A DNA stretch of 64,000 bases from Niastella yeongjuensis (GTDB lineage: Bacteria; Bacteroidota; Bacteroidia; Chitinophagales; Chitinophagaceae), in assembly GCF_900110245.1 (NCBI RefSeq), contig NZ_FOCZ01000012.1:1-64000 (forward strand), read 5' to 3'. This document shows, piece by piece, positions 35,357-44,818 of this stretch (its first letter is position 1; every line of letters begins with the position of its first letter). Under the pieces are notes generated by a model. That model saw only the letters and a list, made by a program, of their open reading frames with translations, was not told the DNA's origin and searched no databases. A program made the position numbers and the translations under genes.

Positions 35357-37555
35357 ATGCAAAAGAATACGCGCGGTTTGATGGGGATAGCAGCCATTAC
35401 CTTATTGTCTTTTTTACAGCAAGATGTCTTTTCTCAAAACATAACCATACCCGTAGAAACACAACATAATGCCCTGGTATTGCAAACCAATGCCAGCAAC
35501 AACCTGGGCATTGTTTACCTGGGGCCCAAACTGGCCGATAAAAAGGAATACGAAAACATCCCGGCCATGTATAAGCAAACCGCTGAATATACCGGGGTTG
35601 CCAATGCTGCCTATGCCACCTCGGGTTCACGTAATTTGTTTGAACCGGCGATCACTGTAACGCATGCCGATGGCAACGGCTCGCTCGATCTGCAATATGT
35701 AAAACATGAAACAAAAAAGCTCGACGATAATACTTCGCTGCTTACCATAATAACAAAGGATCCCGTATATGACTTTGAAGTAAAGTTGTTTTATAAAACA
35801 TATTTCCGGGAAGATGTGACCGAACAGTGGAGCGAGATCAAACACAACGAGAAAGGCAATGTGGTGTTGCAGAAGTTTGCTTCCGCCGGTTTGTACCTGA
35901 AAGCAGATAATTTTTACCTGCGTCAATACCATGGCGACTGGGCCAGGGAAATGCAACCGGAAGAGACCAGGATCACCCATGGCATAAAAACCCTCGATTC
36001 AAAACTGGGTACCCGGGCCGATCTGTTTCAACCGCCGGTATTTATGGTGTCGCTGAACAAACCGGCTACGGAAGATGAAGGCTCGGTGTTGTATGGGGCG
36101 CTGGAATGGAGCGGCAATTTCAGGATAGACCTGGAACTCGATAACCAGGATAACCTGCGCATTATTGCCGGCGTAAACAACCATGCATCACCGTATACAT
36201 TAAAGCCCGGTGAAGTGTTTACCACACCTGCGTTTTTATCGGTTTTGTCGCACAAAGGAAAAGGCGAAGCCAGCCGCCAGCTGCATGCCTGGGCGCGTAA
36301 CTACAAACTGCTCGATGGAAAAGGCAACAGGCTTACCTTGTTGAACAACTGGGAAAGTACCTATTTTGATTTCAATGAAACAAAATTGAAAGCGCTGTTG
36401 AAAGACACAAAAGAACTGGGTGTCGACATGTTCCTGCTCGACGATGGCTGGTTTGCCAATAAATACCCGCGCAACGATGACCATGCCGGTTTGGGCGACT
36501 GGCAGGAGAATAAATCGAAGCTGCCCAATGGCGTTGCTTCGCTGGTACATGAAGCAGAGAACAATAAGGTGAAGTTTGGGATTTGGGTAGAACCGGAAAT
36601 GGTGAACCCCAAAAGTGAATTGTATGAAAAACATCCTGACTGGGTAGTGAAACAACCCAAACGGCCCGAATATTATTTCAGGAACCAGTTGGTGCTCGAT
36701 CTTACCAACCCGCAGGTGCAGGATTTTGTCTTCGGTGTGATCGATAACCTGTTTACTAAAAACCCGAACCTGGCGTATATAAAGTGGGATTGTAATGCCG
36801 TTGTATACAACGCATATTCGGCGCATCTCACCAATCAGGCCCATTTTTATTTGCAGTATGTGCAGGGGTTGTACAGTGTATTGCAAAGGATCAGGAAGAA
36901 ATATCCTACAGTGCCCATGATGTTGTGCTCTGGCGGGGGCGGACGCGTTGATTACGCGGCCCTGCAATACTTTACTGAGTTCTGGCCCAGTGACAATACC
37001 GACCCGCTGGAACGCATTTTTATGCAGTGGGAGTATTCTTATTTCTATCCGGCCATCAGTACATCGAACCATGTAACCGATTGGGGCAAACAACCGATCA
37101 AGTATCGTACAGATGTAGCGATGATGGGTAAGCTGGGTTTTGATATTGTGGTGAACAAACTGAATACAAACGATCTTAAGTTCTGCCAGGATGCACTAAA
37201 AACGTATAATGCGTACAAGCCCATTATCTGGCAGGGCGATCAATACCGGTTGCAGGACCCCGGCGACAATTCGGTAGCCGCTATGATGTATTTGAATGCA
37301 GAAAAAAATACCGGTATCCTTTTCAATTACCTGGTGAACAACCGGTACGATGCGGGCAGTGAACGGCCTATTCGTATGAAGGGGCTCGATCCGGAAAAGC
37401 GGTACCAGTTAAAAGAATTGAACCTGTATCCCGGCACCCCTTCAACCATTGGCGATAAAACCTACACCGGCGAATTCCTGATGACCGTTGGGTACAATCC
37501 CGATGTAAAAGCCAGCAGGGCCAGCGTGGTGCTGGAGTTGAAGGCAGTGGAGTAG
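35357..37555 (+). CDS. GH36 alpha-galactosidase
   Basis: An exported alpha-galactosidase of 732 residues. Signal peptide (about 1-27), N-terminal beta-supersandwich (about 30-315), TIM barrel (about 320-640) and C-terminal beta domain. Family motifs are LLDDGWFANKYPRNDD, FGIWVEPEMVNPKSELYEKH, YIKWDCN (D478, nucleophile) and CSGGGGRVDYAALQYFTEFW followed by SDNTD (D546 region, acid/base). It should release terminal alpha-galactose from oligosaccharides. It is 20 bases after the esterase gene. Together with the GH27/36-like enzyme at 20969 and GH95 it points to a galactose- and fucose-decorated glycan. Confidence 0.93.
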   Translation: MQKNTRGLMGIAAITLLSFLQQDVFSQNITIPVETQHNALVLQTNASNNLGIVYLGPKLADKKEYENIPAMYKQTAEYTGVANAAYATSGSRNLFEPAITVTHADGNGSLDLQYVKHETKKLDDNTSLLTIITKDPVYDFEVKLFYKTYFREDVTEQWSEIKHNEKGNVVLQKFASAGLYLKADNFYLRQYHGDWAREMQPEETRITHGIKTLDSKLGTRADLFQPPVFMVSLNKPATEDEGSVLYGALEWSGNFRIDLELDNQDNLRIIAGVNNHASPYTLKPGEVFTTPAFLSVLSHKGKGEASRQLHAWARNYKLLDGKGNRLTLLNNWESTYFDFNETKLKALLKDTKELGVDMFLLDDGWFANKYPRNDDHAGLGDWQENKSKLPNGVASLVHEAENNKVKFGIWVEPEMVNPKSELYEKHPDWVVKQPKRPEYYFRNQLVLDLTNPQVQDFVFGVIDNLFTKNPNLAYIKWDCNAVVYNAYSAHLTNQAHFYLQYVQGLYSVLQRIRKKYPTVPMMLCSGGGGRVDYAALQYFTEFWPSDNTDPLERIFMQWEYSYFYPAISTSNHVTDWGKQPIKYRTDVAMMGKLGFDIVVNKLNTNDLKFCQDALKTYNAYKPIIWQGDQYRLQDPGDNSVAAMMYLNAEKNTGILFNYLVNNRYDAGSERPIRMKGLDPEKRYQLKELNLYPGTPSTIGDKTYTGEFLMTVGYNPDVKASRASVVLELKAVE

Positions 37556-37588
37556 CAAATAAACCATCCGTTGTATCTTGCAGCCCAT

Positions 37589-38596
37589 ATGGCAAACAAA
37601 TTAGCAAGGCTGTTAGGTCGATTCGGACTGGATTGGTTTATACTATCGCTGATTGGAATGATTATCCTGGCCTCGCAATTTCCCGGACCGGGTATTGCCA
37701 AGGGGCCATTTTCGATATCTTCTTTAGCCAACCTGGGTGTTTCACTGATCTTTTTCTTTTACGGTTTGAAATTAAACCGTAAGAAACTGGTAGCAGGGTT
37801 AAGCAACTGGCGCTTACATCTATTGGTACAGGCAGGAACATTTATCCTGTTTCCCGTTTTGTTGCTGTTGTTGCGGCCCCTGCTCGATCACGGAGATACC
37901 CAGGTGTTATGGCTGGGTGGCTTTTTCCTGGCGGCCCTGCCTTCTACGGTATCCTCTTCCGTAGTAATGGTGTCCATTGCCAATGGCAATATCCCCGCAG
38001 CTATTTTCAATGCCAGTATCTCAAGCCTGATGGGTATTTTTATTACCCCCGCGTGGATGGCACTGGCTACTGGTGGCCGGCAAAACCATATGGATATGAG
38101 TGATGTGGTAATAAAACTGTTGTTACAAATATTGTTGCCGGTGGTGTTGGGCCTGCTGTTGAACCCAACCCGGTTGGGACAGGTTGCTGAAAAATATAGT
38201 AAGCAATTAAAGTACTTCGATCAAATCGTTATCCTCTCCATTGTGTATACCGCTTTCAGTGATTCGTTCGATAAACACATGTTCAGCAACCTCGGGTTGG
38301 GGGAGTTGTGCCTGCTGGGCGCCTGTGTGCTGGCGTTGTTCTTTTTTGTGTATTTTATTATGAACAACATTGCCCGCCTGCTTCATTTCAACCGGGAAGA
38401 CAGGATCACAGCTACTTTTTGCGGTTCAAAAAAATCACTGATCCATGGAACTGTAATGGCAAAAGTGATCTTTATGAACAGTCCGCTCATGGGCATATTG
38501 TTGTTGCCTGTTATGTTGTACCATGCCCTTCAATTGATCTCGGTGAGTGTAATCGCGCAGGGAATGGCGCGCAAGCATAAGGCGGGGCACCCTTAA
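37589..38596 (+). CDS. SBF-type (bile acid:sodium symporter-like) transporter
   Basis: An integral membrane protein of 335 residues with about ten hydrophobic helices (WFILSLIGMIILASQF, LGVSLIFFFYGLKL, LWLGGFFLAALPSTVSSSVVM). This is the SBF-like group of putative sodium-dependent permeases (YfeH type), whose substrates are mostly unknown. ATG 37589 (MANKLARLLGRFGLDWF) is preferred; a TTG at 37571 lies in a promoter-like sequence (TTGTATCTTGCAGCCC). It is 33 bases after GH36 in the same direction, so it may belong to the locus or have its own promoter. Its stop overlaps the stop of the convergent DODA-type gene by 4 bases. Confidence 0.85.
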   Translation: MANKLARLLGRFGLDWFILSLIGMIILASQFPGPGIAKGPFSISSLANLGVSLIFFFYGLKLNRKKLVAGLSNWRLHLLVQAGTFILFPVLLLLLRPLLDHGDTQVLWLGGFFLAALPSTVSSSVVMVSIANGNIPAAIFNASISSLMGIFITPAWMALATGGRQNHMDMSDVVIKLLLQILLPVVLGLLLNPTRLGQVAEKYSKQLKYFDQIVILSIVYTAFSDSFDKHMFSNLGLGELCLLGACVLALFFFVYFIMNNIARLLHFNREDRITATFCGSKKSLIHGTVMAKVIFMNSPLMGILLLPVMLYHALQLISVSVIAQGMARKHKAGHP

Positions 38597-39474
38597 CCCA
38601 GTTTAACAGACGTCATAGTCAATGAACCGCCAACGGCTTTGTCGTTGAAAAAGGCTACATTATCCTTTGATCCCTTCAATCCTAATGTATACAGCAAGGG
38701 CAGGTAGTGTTCCGGTGTAGGAATGGCCAGCAGGGCATCCCGGCCCAACTCGCTAAAATTGATTAAAGGTTTATGATTGCCATCCTGGATCAATGATTTG
38801 AATTTATTATTCAGATTGATTGCCCAGTCGTATCCATAATTTTCTTCATTCAGTTTATCCCAGGCCACCATTCTCAGGTTGTGTACCATATTGCCGCTGC
38901 CGATGATCAGTACGCCTTTCTTACGCAGGCTGTATAATTCTTTCGCCAGGTCGTAATGGTATTGCGGCCCTTTGGAATAATCGATGCTCAACTGTAGAAC
39001 CGGAATTTTCGCATCAGGGTACATGTGACGAACGATGGTCCAGGTACCGTGATCCAAACCCCAGTCGTGGTTTAATTCAACTTGTGTGCTGGTGATCAGG
39101 GACGCGGTTTCCCGGGCCAGTGCCGGATTGCCCGGCGCCGGGTATTGCACATCGAACAAGGCCTGGGGAAAACCACCAAAATCGTGGATGGTTTGGGGAA
39201 AGTCCATGGCCGTGATCTTGGTGCCTTTGGTAAACCAGTGGGCCGAGACCACCAACACCGCAGCAGGTGTTGGGATCTCTTTGGCCATCTGTGTCCAGCG
39301 CCGACTGAATTCCGTATCCTCAATTCCGTTCATGGGCGAACCGTGCCCCACAAACAACACCGGCATTAGTTGTTCCTGTTCAGGTAAACTATTAGTGAAA
39401 TTGTTAAATGCTGAAAGTGTTGTCATGCCAATTGCTCCTTTTATAATATTTTGTATGAAATGTTTTCTTTCCAT
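38593..39474 (-). CDS. ygiD: Extradiol dioxygenase of the 4,5-DOPA dioxygenase (YgiD/DODA) family
   Basis: A 293-residue class III extradiol ring-cleavage dioxygenase-like protein. Zinc/iron-binding hallmarks are FVGHGSPMNGIED (about 41-53), VVSAHWFTKG (about 93-102), DHGTWTIVRHMYP (about 157-169) and GSGNMVHNLRMV (about 215-226). Relatives are YgiD of E. coli and plant DODA, which open the ring of DOPA. The N-terminal 30 residues form an extra stretch (IIKGAIGMTTLSAFNNF) that may be a signal or anchor, so location is unclear. Overlaps the convergent SBF gene by 4 bases at the 3' ends. The physiological substrate is unknown. Confidence 0.9.
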   Translation of the reverse strand: MERKHFIQNIIKGAIGMTTLSAFNNFTNSLPEQEQLMPVLFVGHGSPMNGIEDTEFSRRWTQMAKEIPTPAAVLVVSAHWFTKGTKITAMDFPQTIHDFGGFPQALFDVQYPAPGNPALARETASLITSTQVELNHDWGLDHGTWTIVRHMYPDAKIPVLQLSIDYSKGPQYHYDLAKELYSLRKKGVLIIGSGNMVHNLRMVAWDKLNEENYGYDWAINLNNKFKSLIQDGNHKPLINFSELGRDALLAIPTPEHYLPLLYTLGLKGSKDNVAFFNDKAVGGSLTMTSVKLG

Positions 39475-39564
39475 CTATTGGTAAATGTATCGATATTAAC
39501 CAATTATTAAACAGCTGAAGCAGCTGTTTGTTGACAGTTTCACTAACAAAAAGGGAAGCTGCTA

Positions 39565-40227
39565 TTAGTTGTGTAATACCTTCCAGCCGGCTACCCAGTT
39601 GTAGTTATATTTCATAGTTAACTGAATCAGCAAAACGGTCATGTTTTCCAGTGTACGGCTTACAGTCAGCTCACCGGCAACAATGGGATTAAAACCTGCC
39701 TGTTGTACCACTTCTGAAACGGTTTGTAAGGCGGCGGCATCACTACCCGCAATAAAAGCATCGGCCTGTTGGCCGCCAATTACCGGTGTGGCGAAGTCTG
39801 CGGCAAAAACAGTATTGAAAGCTTTGATCACTTTCGAGTTGGGCAGCAGTTTTTGCAATTCCTCCGCGGCACTGGTATCGGGTGAAGTAGTTAAACCACT
39901 ATACGTTTCATTCAATGGGTTGGAAATACTGATCACTATTTTCTGGTTGGCCACGTCTTTGATCTTATCGGCCAGTTCTTTCTCTGCGGCATAAGGAACA
40001 GCCAGGATGATGATGTCTGCTTCCCAGGAAGCATTGGTGGGGCAGGCAATGGCTTCTGCTTCTGCGGCCGGATTCCCCTTTTTAATTTCTTCCACCAAGG
40101 TCTGCACTTTGTCTAAATGCTGGGCGAAAAGCAGGAGCCGGTTGTTGCTTTTAGATAAAGATTTAGCGATGCCGGAACCCATATTACCTGTTGCGCCTAT
40201 AATGGCAATTGTTTGTTTTGTGCTCAT
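39565..40227 (-). CDS. NADP-binding oxidoreductase (F420-reductase-like)
   Basis: A 220-residue Rossmann-fold protein: IAIIGATGNMGSGIAKSL (about 8-25) is the dinucleotide-binding loop, followed by IIILAVPYAAEKELADKI and SKVIKAFNTVFAADF. It belongs to the NADPH-dependent F420 reductase-like/ferric reductase-like group, which in bacteria without F420 probably uses NADP(H) with another acceptor. It ends 90 bases before the DODA gene start and may share a transcript with it. A good minus-strand promoter (40250-40281) precedes it. Confidence 0.85.
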   Translation of the reverse strand: MSTKQTIAIIGATGNMGSGIAKSLSKSNNRLLLFAQHLDKVQTLVEEIKKGNPAAEAEAIACPTNASWEADIIILAVPYAAEKELADKIKDVANQKIVISISNPLNETYSGLTTSPDTSAAEELQKLLPNSKVIKAFNTVFAADFATPVIGGQQADAFIAGSDAAALQTVSEVVQQAGFNPIVAGELTVSRTLENMTVLLIQLTMKYNYNWVAGWKVLHN

Positions 40228-40249
40228 AATTGTTGTTGATTTGATGACA

Positions 40250-40281
40250 CAAAACTACGGGCAGGCTACCCCTGGCTCCAA
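40250..40281 (-). promoter_or_regulatory. Promoter of the NADP-binding oxidoreductase gene
   Basis: On the minus strand TTG (40281-40279), 21 bases, TAGTTTTG (40257-40250): consistent with the Bacteroidota consensus. The leader to ATG 40227 is about 20 bases. Confidence 0.6.
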
Positions 40282-40358
40282 TGCTTATGGACAAGAAATA
40301 GTGTTGCTTCCGGACAAGGAAAAACGTTGATTTTTGTCAACGGTTTTTACAGGAGCCA

Positions 40359-40940
40359 TTATTTGCGGTTACTGATCCGGTTACGGACACGACTCAGGGT
40401 TTCGGCGGAGAGGCCCATGAATGACGCGATCATATGCTGGGGCACGCGTTGAAACAAGGTAGGGTACATTTGTGTAAAGGCCAGGTAGCGTTCTTCCAGG
40501 GGCAGGCTGATCATATAGGTAGTTCTGCGTTGCAGCGCCATATAAGCATCAGTCATCAACAGCCGGATATAGGTTTCGTATTTAGGCATAATTTGCAGCA
40601 GCTCATCATAGGCCTGTTTGCTGATCAGTACGAGTTCGCAGTCTTCCAGGGCATCGATATTCCAGGTGGCGGGTTCGGCCTTTATAAAACTGGAGAGGTC
40701 ACCCAGCGTCCAGCCTTCCAGGGCAAAAGCTGTTATATGTTCATCACCGGTCTCATCGAGCACATAGGCCCGCAAGGCGCCTTTCTCTACAAAACAAATG
40801 TTTTTGCAAACATCGCCTTCCTGCACCAGGTATTGTTTGCGGCGCAGTTTCTTAGGGGTAAGGTATTGTTTTACGAGTGCTTCTTCCTCGGCGGTAAGGG
40901 CTATTTTTTCATTGAATTTCTGGAAGAATAGGTCGTACAT
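40359..40940 (-). CDS. Crp/Fnr-family transcriptional regulator
   Basis: A 193-residue regulator with a cyclic-nucleotide-binding-type beta domain (about 25-115, QYLVQEGDVCKNICFVEKGALRAYV) and a C-terminal helix-turn-helix (about 145-190, VPQHMIASFMGLSAETLSRVRNRI). The recognition-helix sequence is typical of Bacteroidota Crp-like proteins. It is transcribed divergently from the FtsX/MacB permease at 41101 and may regulate it or the oxidoreductase gene 131 bases downstream. Effector unknown. Confidence 0.9.
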   Translation of the reverse strand: MYDLFFQKFNEKIALTAEEEALVKQYLTPKKLRRKQYLVQEGDVCKNICFVEKGALRAYVLDETGDEHITAFALEGWTLGDLSSFIKAEPATWNIDALEDCELVLISKQAYDELLQIMPKYETYIRLLMTDAYMALQRRTTYMISLPLEERYLAFTQMYPTLFQRVPQHMIASFMGLSAETLSRVRNRISNRK

Positions 40941-40964
40941 AAATGGTTATCTTGTTGAGTTGTG

Positions 40965-40998
40965 CAAATATACCCACTGTATCATTACCGTACACCAA
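40965..40998 (-). promoter_or_regulatory. Promoter of the crp-type gene
   Basis: On the minus strand TTG (40998-40996), 23 bases, TATATTTG (40972-40965). The -7 element is a perfect match; the spacing is at the upper limit. The leader is about 20 bases. Confidence 0.6.
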
Positions 40999-41100
40999 TC
41001 GCCCAGTATTGAACACCGGCGGGCGGTAAAACGCCCTGTTATACAGGCAGAACGCGAATGGCACAGGGCTTGTAATTTTTGTGTACTAAATCTACCTGCC

Positions 41101-43512
41101 ATGTTCCGTCATTACTTCCAGATCGCCTGGCGCAATTTGTTGAAAAGAAAATTCTATACATTAATTAACGTTGCCGGACTGGCAATAGGGATGACGTGTT
41201 GTGTACTGATCAGTGTGTACCTGTACCATGAAAATTCCTATGATCGATATCATACCAAACGAGACAGATTATACCGGGTAGTGCAAACCTTTCGCACGTC
41301 AGAACCCGGCGCAACAATGGTGGCCCCTACACCGCAGGATTACCAGGTATGGGGCTGTGCCCCTGTAGGACCGGCATTGCAGGCTGATTTTCCCGAAATT
41401 GAAAAGGTAGTGCAGTTTATGAGCCCCAACGGTATGTTGCTGCAACAGGGCGACAAACGGGTGCAACAGGATAACCTGTTGTTTATGGACTCTACCGCCT
41501 TTGATGTATTCAGCTGGAAAATGATCTACGGCGACCCGCATACGGCATTGACGGCACCTTTCAGCATTGTGCTGACCAAATCGGTAGCGCAGAAATTCTT
41601 TGGCAACAGTAACCCCGTAGGCCAGGCACTACGGGTAAATAACGAGGCCAATATTATGGTTACCGGTGTTATGGAAGACCTGCCGCCCAATTCGCAGTTC
41701 ACCTTCAACGGACTGATCTCGATGACTACCATGCACAAGTACAGGGAAGAGATTTTTGGCTGGTGGGGGTATGTTGATTTCTATACTTACCTGTTGTTAA
41801 AAGAGAACACCGATATAAAGTCCCTGCAGGCCAAAGCCGATGATTTTGTAAGAAGACATAATGCTACTGATAGGGGGTATTCGATCAAATTTGAAAAAAT
41901 GACCGATGCCTACCTGCATTCGCAGGCAACCCGCCAGCCCGGACCCACAGGAAGCATGTTGAATGTATACCTGTTTTTGTGCATTGCGATCTTTATAATG
42001 CTGATTGCCTGTATCAACTTTATGAACCTGTCAACAGCGCGTTCGCTGGAAAGAGCCCGGGAAGTGGGCGTTCGTAAGGTGTTGGGCGTACGGCCAAAAA
42101 GCCTGATGTGGCAATTCCTTTTCGAATCCATATTGTTATCACTGGCCGCTGCTATCATTGCGATGGCATTGGCAAAACCAGGCATTGCGCTGATCGAAGA
42201 ATTATCAGGAAAAGAGATTGCCTATGTAAACTTCTTTAACCCCTGGATATTTGTTGCCATGGTTGTTTTTGCAGTGGTGGTGGGTTTAGGAGCAGGTATT
42301 TACCCCGCCTGGTTCTTGTCGGGGTTCAGGGCCATTACGGTATTGAAAGGAAAATTTAATCCGGCCAGCGGCAATATCTCGCTGCGTAAAGTGCTGGTTG
42401 TTTTCCAATTTACACTGTCCATTGCACTGATCGCAGGTACCATCATTGTGTTCAACCAGTTGAAATTCCTGAACCGCCAGGATCTGGGTTTTCAGAAAGA
42501 ACAAATGGTGGTCATCAATTTTGAAGGTGATGGTAAGGTGCAAAATAATATAGAGTCCATCAAAAAAGCCATTGCCGATCAGCCCGGTGTTATTTCCGTG
42601 GCGGCTTCCCGCGCCGTACCCGGCGAGTTTTTGCCCAATGCATATACCGGGGTACAGGCGACCGACGGACAAATGAGTTTTCGCGGCCCGCTTATTTATG
42701 AAATAGATTTCGACTTCATACCCGTATATCATATTCCATTGGTGGCAGGACGGCCATATTCCCGGTCGTACCTTACCGATAGTGCACAGGGAATGGTCAT
42801 CAATGAAGCAGCAGCTAAATTGTATGGTTATAGCAATCCGGCCGATGCAGTAGGTAAAAAATTCGACCAGTGGGGGCGGAAGGGAACCATCATTGGCGTG
42901 GTAAAGGATTTCAATTTCCGGTCGCTGCACCAGGCAGTAGAACCGCTCACCTTACGATATGGATATCCTGATAACCTGGCCCGCATTTCAGTGACCATCA
43001 AAGGAGATAATATTCCGGCTACGCTGGCCCATATACGAACAACCTGGGATAAGATGGCGCCGCAACGCCCGTTCATGTATCATTTTCTCGATGAATCGTT
43101 CGGTGCCCAATATGAGGCCGATCAGCATTTCGGGCAGCTGTTCACGTTCTTCTCCTGCCTGGCCATAATTATAGCCTGTCTTGGTTTATTGGGGCTGTCT
43201 ACCTTTATGGCACAACAGCGCGTGAAAGAAATAGGAGTTCGCAAAGTGCTGGGTTCATCGGTGAGCGGTATTGTAGTACTGCTGTCAAAAGACTTTATCA
43301 AACTGGTGTTAGTGGCAATTGTTATTGCAGTACCACTTTGTACCTGGGCCATGAATGAATGGTTAAAAGATTTTGCTTATCGAATTTCCATTGGCCCGAT
43401 AGTGTTCTTCGAAGCAGGCATCATTACGGTGGCCGTTGCCCTGCTTACGATAGCGTGGCAATCGGTAAAAGCTGCCCGGGCCAACCCGGTACAGTCGTTA
43501 AGGAACGAGTAA
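41101..43512 (+). CDS. ABC transporter permease, MacB/FtsX type
   Basis: A membrane protein of about 803 residues with two FtsX/MacB_PCD modules. Each has a helix, a periplasmic domain and three more helices: first module about 1-415 (YFQIAWRNLLKRKFYTLINV; FIMLIACINFMNLSTARSLE; VGVRKVLGVRPKSL), second about 420-803 (KVLVVFQFTLSIALIAGTII; CLAIIIACLGLLGLSTFMAQ; IGVRKVLGSSVSGIVVLLSK). The reading frame is open further upstream to 40798, but that part overlaps the divergent Crp gene; ATG 41101 (MFRHYFQIAWRNLL) is the family start. No ATPase gene is adjacent, as often seen for this Bacteroidota group. Function is probably export or envelope-stress related, substrate unknown. A terminator follows. 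Confidence 0.92.
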   Translation: MFRHYFQIAWRNLLKRKFYTLINVAGLAIGMTCCVLISVYLYHENSYDRYHTKRDRLYRVVQTFRTSEPGATMVAPTPQDYQVWGCAPVGPALQADFPEIEKVVQFMSPNGMLLQQGDKRVQQDNLLFMDSTAFDVFSWKMIYGDPHTALTAPFSIVLTKSVAQKFFGNSNPVGQALRVNNEANIMVTGVMEDLPPNSQFTFNGLISMTTMHKYREEIFGWWGYVDFYTYLLLKENTDIKSLQAKADDFVRRHNATDRGYSIKFEKMTDAYLHSQATRQPGPTGSMLNVYLFLCIAIFIMLIACINFMNLSTARSLERAREVGVRKVLGVRPKSLMWQFLFESILLSLAAAIIAMALAKPGIALIEELSGKEIAYVNFFNPWIFVAMVVFAVVVGLGAGIYPAWFLSGFRAITVLKGKFNPASGNISLRKVLVVFQFTLSIALIAGTIIVFNQLKFLNRQDLGFQKEQMVVINFEGDGKVQNNIESIKKAIADQPGVISVAASRAVPGEFLPNAYTGVQATDGQMSFRGPLIYEIDFDFIPVYHIPLVAGRPYSRSYLTDSAQGMVINEAAAKLYGYSNPADAVGKKFDQWGRKGTIIGVVKDFNFRSLHQAVEPLTLRYGYPDNLARISVTIKGDNIPATLAHIRTTWDKMAPQRPFMYHFLDESFGAQYEADQHFGQLFTFFSCLAIIIACLGLLGLSTFMAQQRVKEIGVRKVLGSSVSGIVVLLSKDFIKLVLVAIVIAVPLCTWAMNEWLKDFAYRISIGPIVFFEAGIITVAVALLTIAWQSVKAARANPVQSLRNE

Positions 43513-43544
43513 GAAATTTCGACGAGGCTGATATAGATCATATA

Positions 43545-43595
43545 ACCCTGCCATAAATATTAATTTGATTTAATTTTATGACAGGGTAATTTTTT
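43545..43595 (+). terminator. Rho-independent terminator after the permease gene
   Basis: ACCCTGCCATAAA (43545-43557) pairs with TTTATGACAGGGT (43575-43587) over 13 positions with one mismatch. A run of six T residues (43590-43595) follows. It ends the permease transcript before the DUF2911 gene. Confidence 0.75.
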
Positions 43596-43610
43596 GCCTG
43601 ACCATTAACC

Positions 43611-44758
43611 ATGAAACCGCACTTTATAATAGCCCTGCTATTTTCAGCAGGGGTGGCTGCCCAGCAACCATATAGTGCTTCATTTGTTGCGAAATTGGGC
43701 AGTGATACAGTTATAGTAGAGACCTATAACATGTTCTACAATCATTTGTACGGAAAAGCCTTTTTGCGGTATCCGCAGGATCAGATCGGCATCTTCGATT
43801 TCCATTTCAATCCCAATGGAAGTATCAGGCATTACACTATTTCTTTTATGAACCCGGACAGCGCGTTCATTACATCCGCCGGTTCGCAGGGAATTTTTTG
43901 CGAAAACAATTCCTGCACCTGGTATGGGGTATGGCCGGGTTGTGAAAAAGAATATGAACATAAATACAATGTTGATCATATCGATTTTATTGGCGGGTGG
44001 ACGCCCGTTTTATCGCTCATTGAATGGAATTGTATGCGATTGATAAAATCGGGCCAGCAAAGCCTGCCATTAACCCTGATCAATGATTATATTGGTTTAA
44101 GAGAAGTGGGGATCACAAAAGGAAAAAAAGATACGTTGATCTTTGGTGGTCCTTTTCTGAAGTATACAAAAATAACCGCAACGCCCGAAGGCAGGATCAT
44201 TACTTATGACGGCACCTCCACCCCATGGAGTTATATAGTCACCAAACATGCGCCGATCGATGTAGATGAAGTAGCAAAAAGAATGACAAAAACGCCAAAG
44301 ATCGGAATCCCTTCACCTACCATAAGAGTTGAATTTCCATTTGATAAGGATACTATTAAACTTTCCTATGGTTGTCCTGCCAAGCGGGCAGAGTGATCTA
44401 CGGCGGCGTGGTGCCTTTTGATTCGGTATGGCGTACAGGCGCGAATGATCCTACCCGCATTGTATTGCCCTTTGATACCCGATTCGAAAAAACATTTATA
44501 CCAAAAGGAGAATATAGTTTGTATACCATTCCAACTCCAACAGAGTGGACACTGATCTTTAATACCGATTTGAAAGAATGGCCAACCGATCCCAACCGGT
44601 CAAAGGACTTTGTACAGGTTAAAATGAAACTGAGAAAACCTGCTACGCAACAGGAACGGCTGGCTATTAATATTGAAATGCAAAAGTATGGCGGTGTATT
44701 TACCATTACCTGGGATGAGACCGAGGCCTTTATTCCCTTCAATATTTTAAAAAAGTAA
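43611..44758 (+). pseudogene. DUF2911-family exported protein, broken by a frameshift near 44386
   Basis: Two overlapping reading frames make up one protein. The first (43611-44396) has a signal peptide (ending GVAAQ) and about 260 residues of the N-terminal domain that accompanies long DUF2911 proteins (FVAKLGSDTVIVETYNMF), and ends in the middle of the DUF2911 domain with KLSYGCPAKR. The second (in frame from about 44388 to 44758) continues it with GRVIYGGVVPFDSVWRTGAN and on to FNILKK. One extra G in the GGG run at 44386-44388 would fuse them into about 383 residues with the family's usual YG-(P)-(K)-R-GRV-GG-V-P-W-R-TGAN layout. So this is a single-base deletion, a sequencing error, or less likely a programmed -1 shift. 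Function of DUF2911 is unknown. Confidence 0.85.
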
Positions 44759-44818
44759 GTTTTTACAGCAATCTTTCTTTTCTTAATAATCACTTAATTT
44801 TAGAACCGTTACTTTGCC

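Noticed and set aside
40798-41100. Upstream extension of the FtsX/MacB permease gene
   Set aside because: It overlaps the divergent Crp-type gene and its promoter; family members start at the motif encoded from 41101.
44386-44388. Programmed -1 frameshift in the DUF2911 gene
   Set aside because: There is no canonical slippery heptamer or downstream structure that I can see, and other long DUF2911 proteins are not known to need recoding; a lost G in a G run is simpler.
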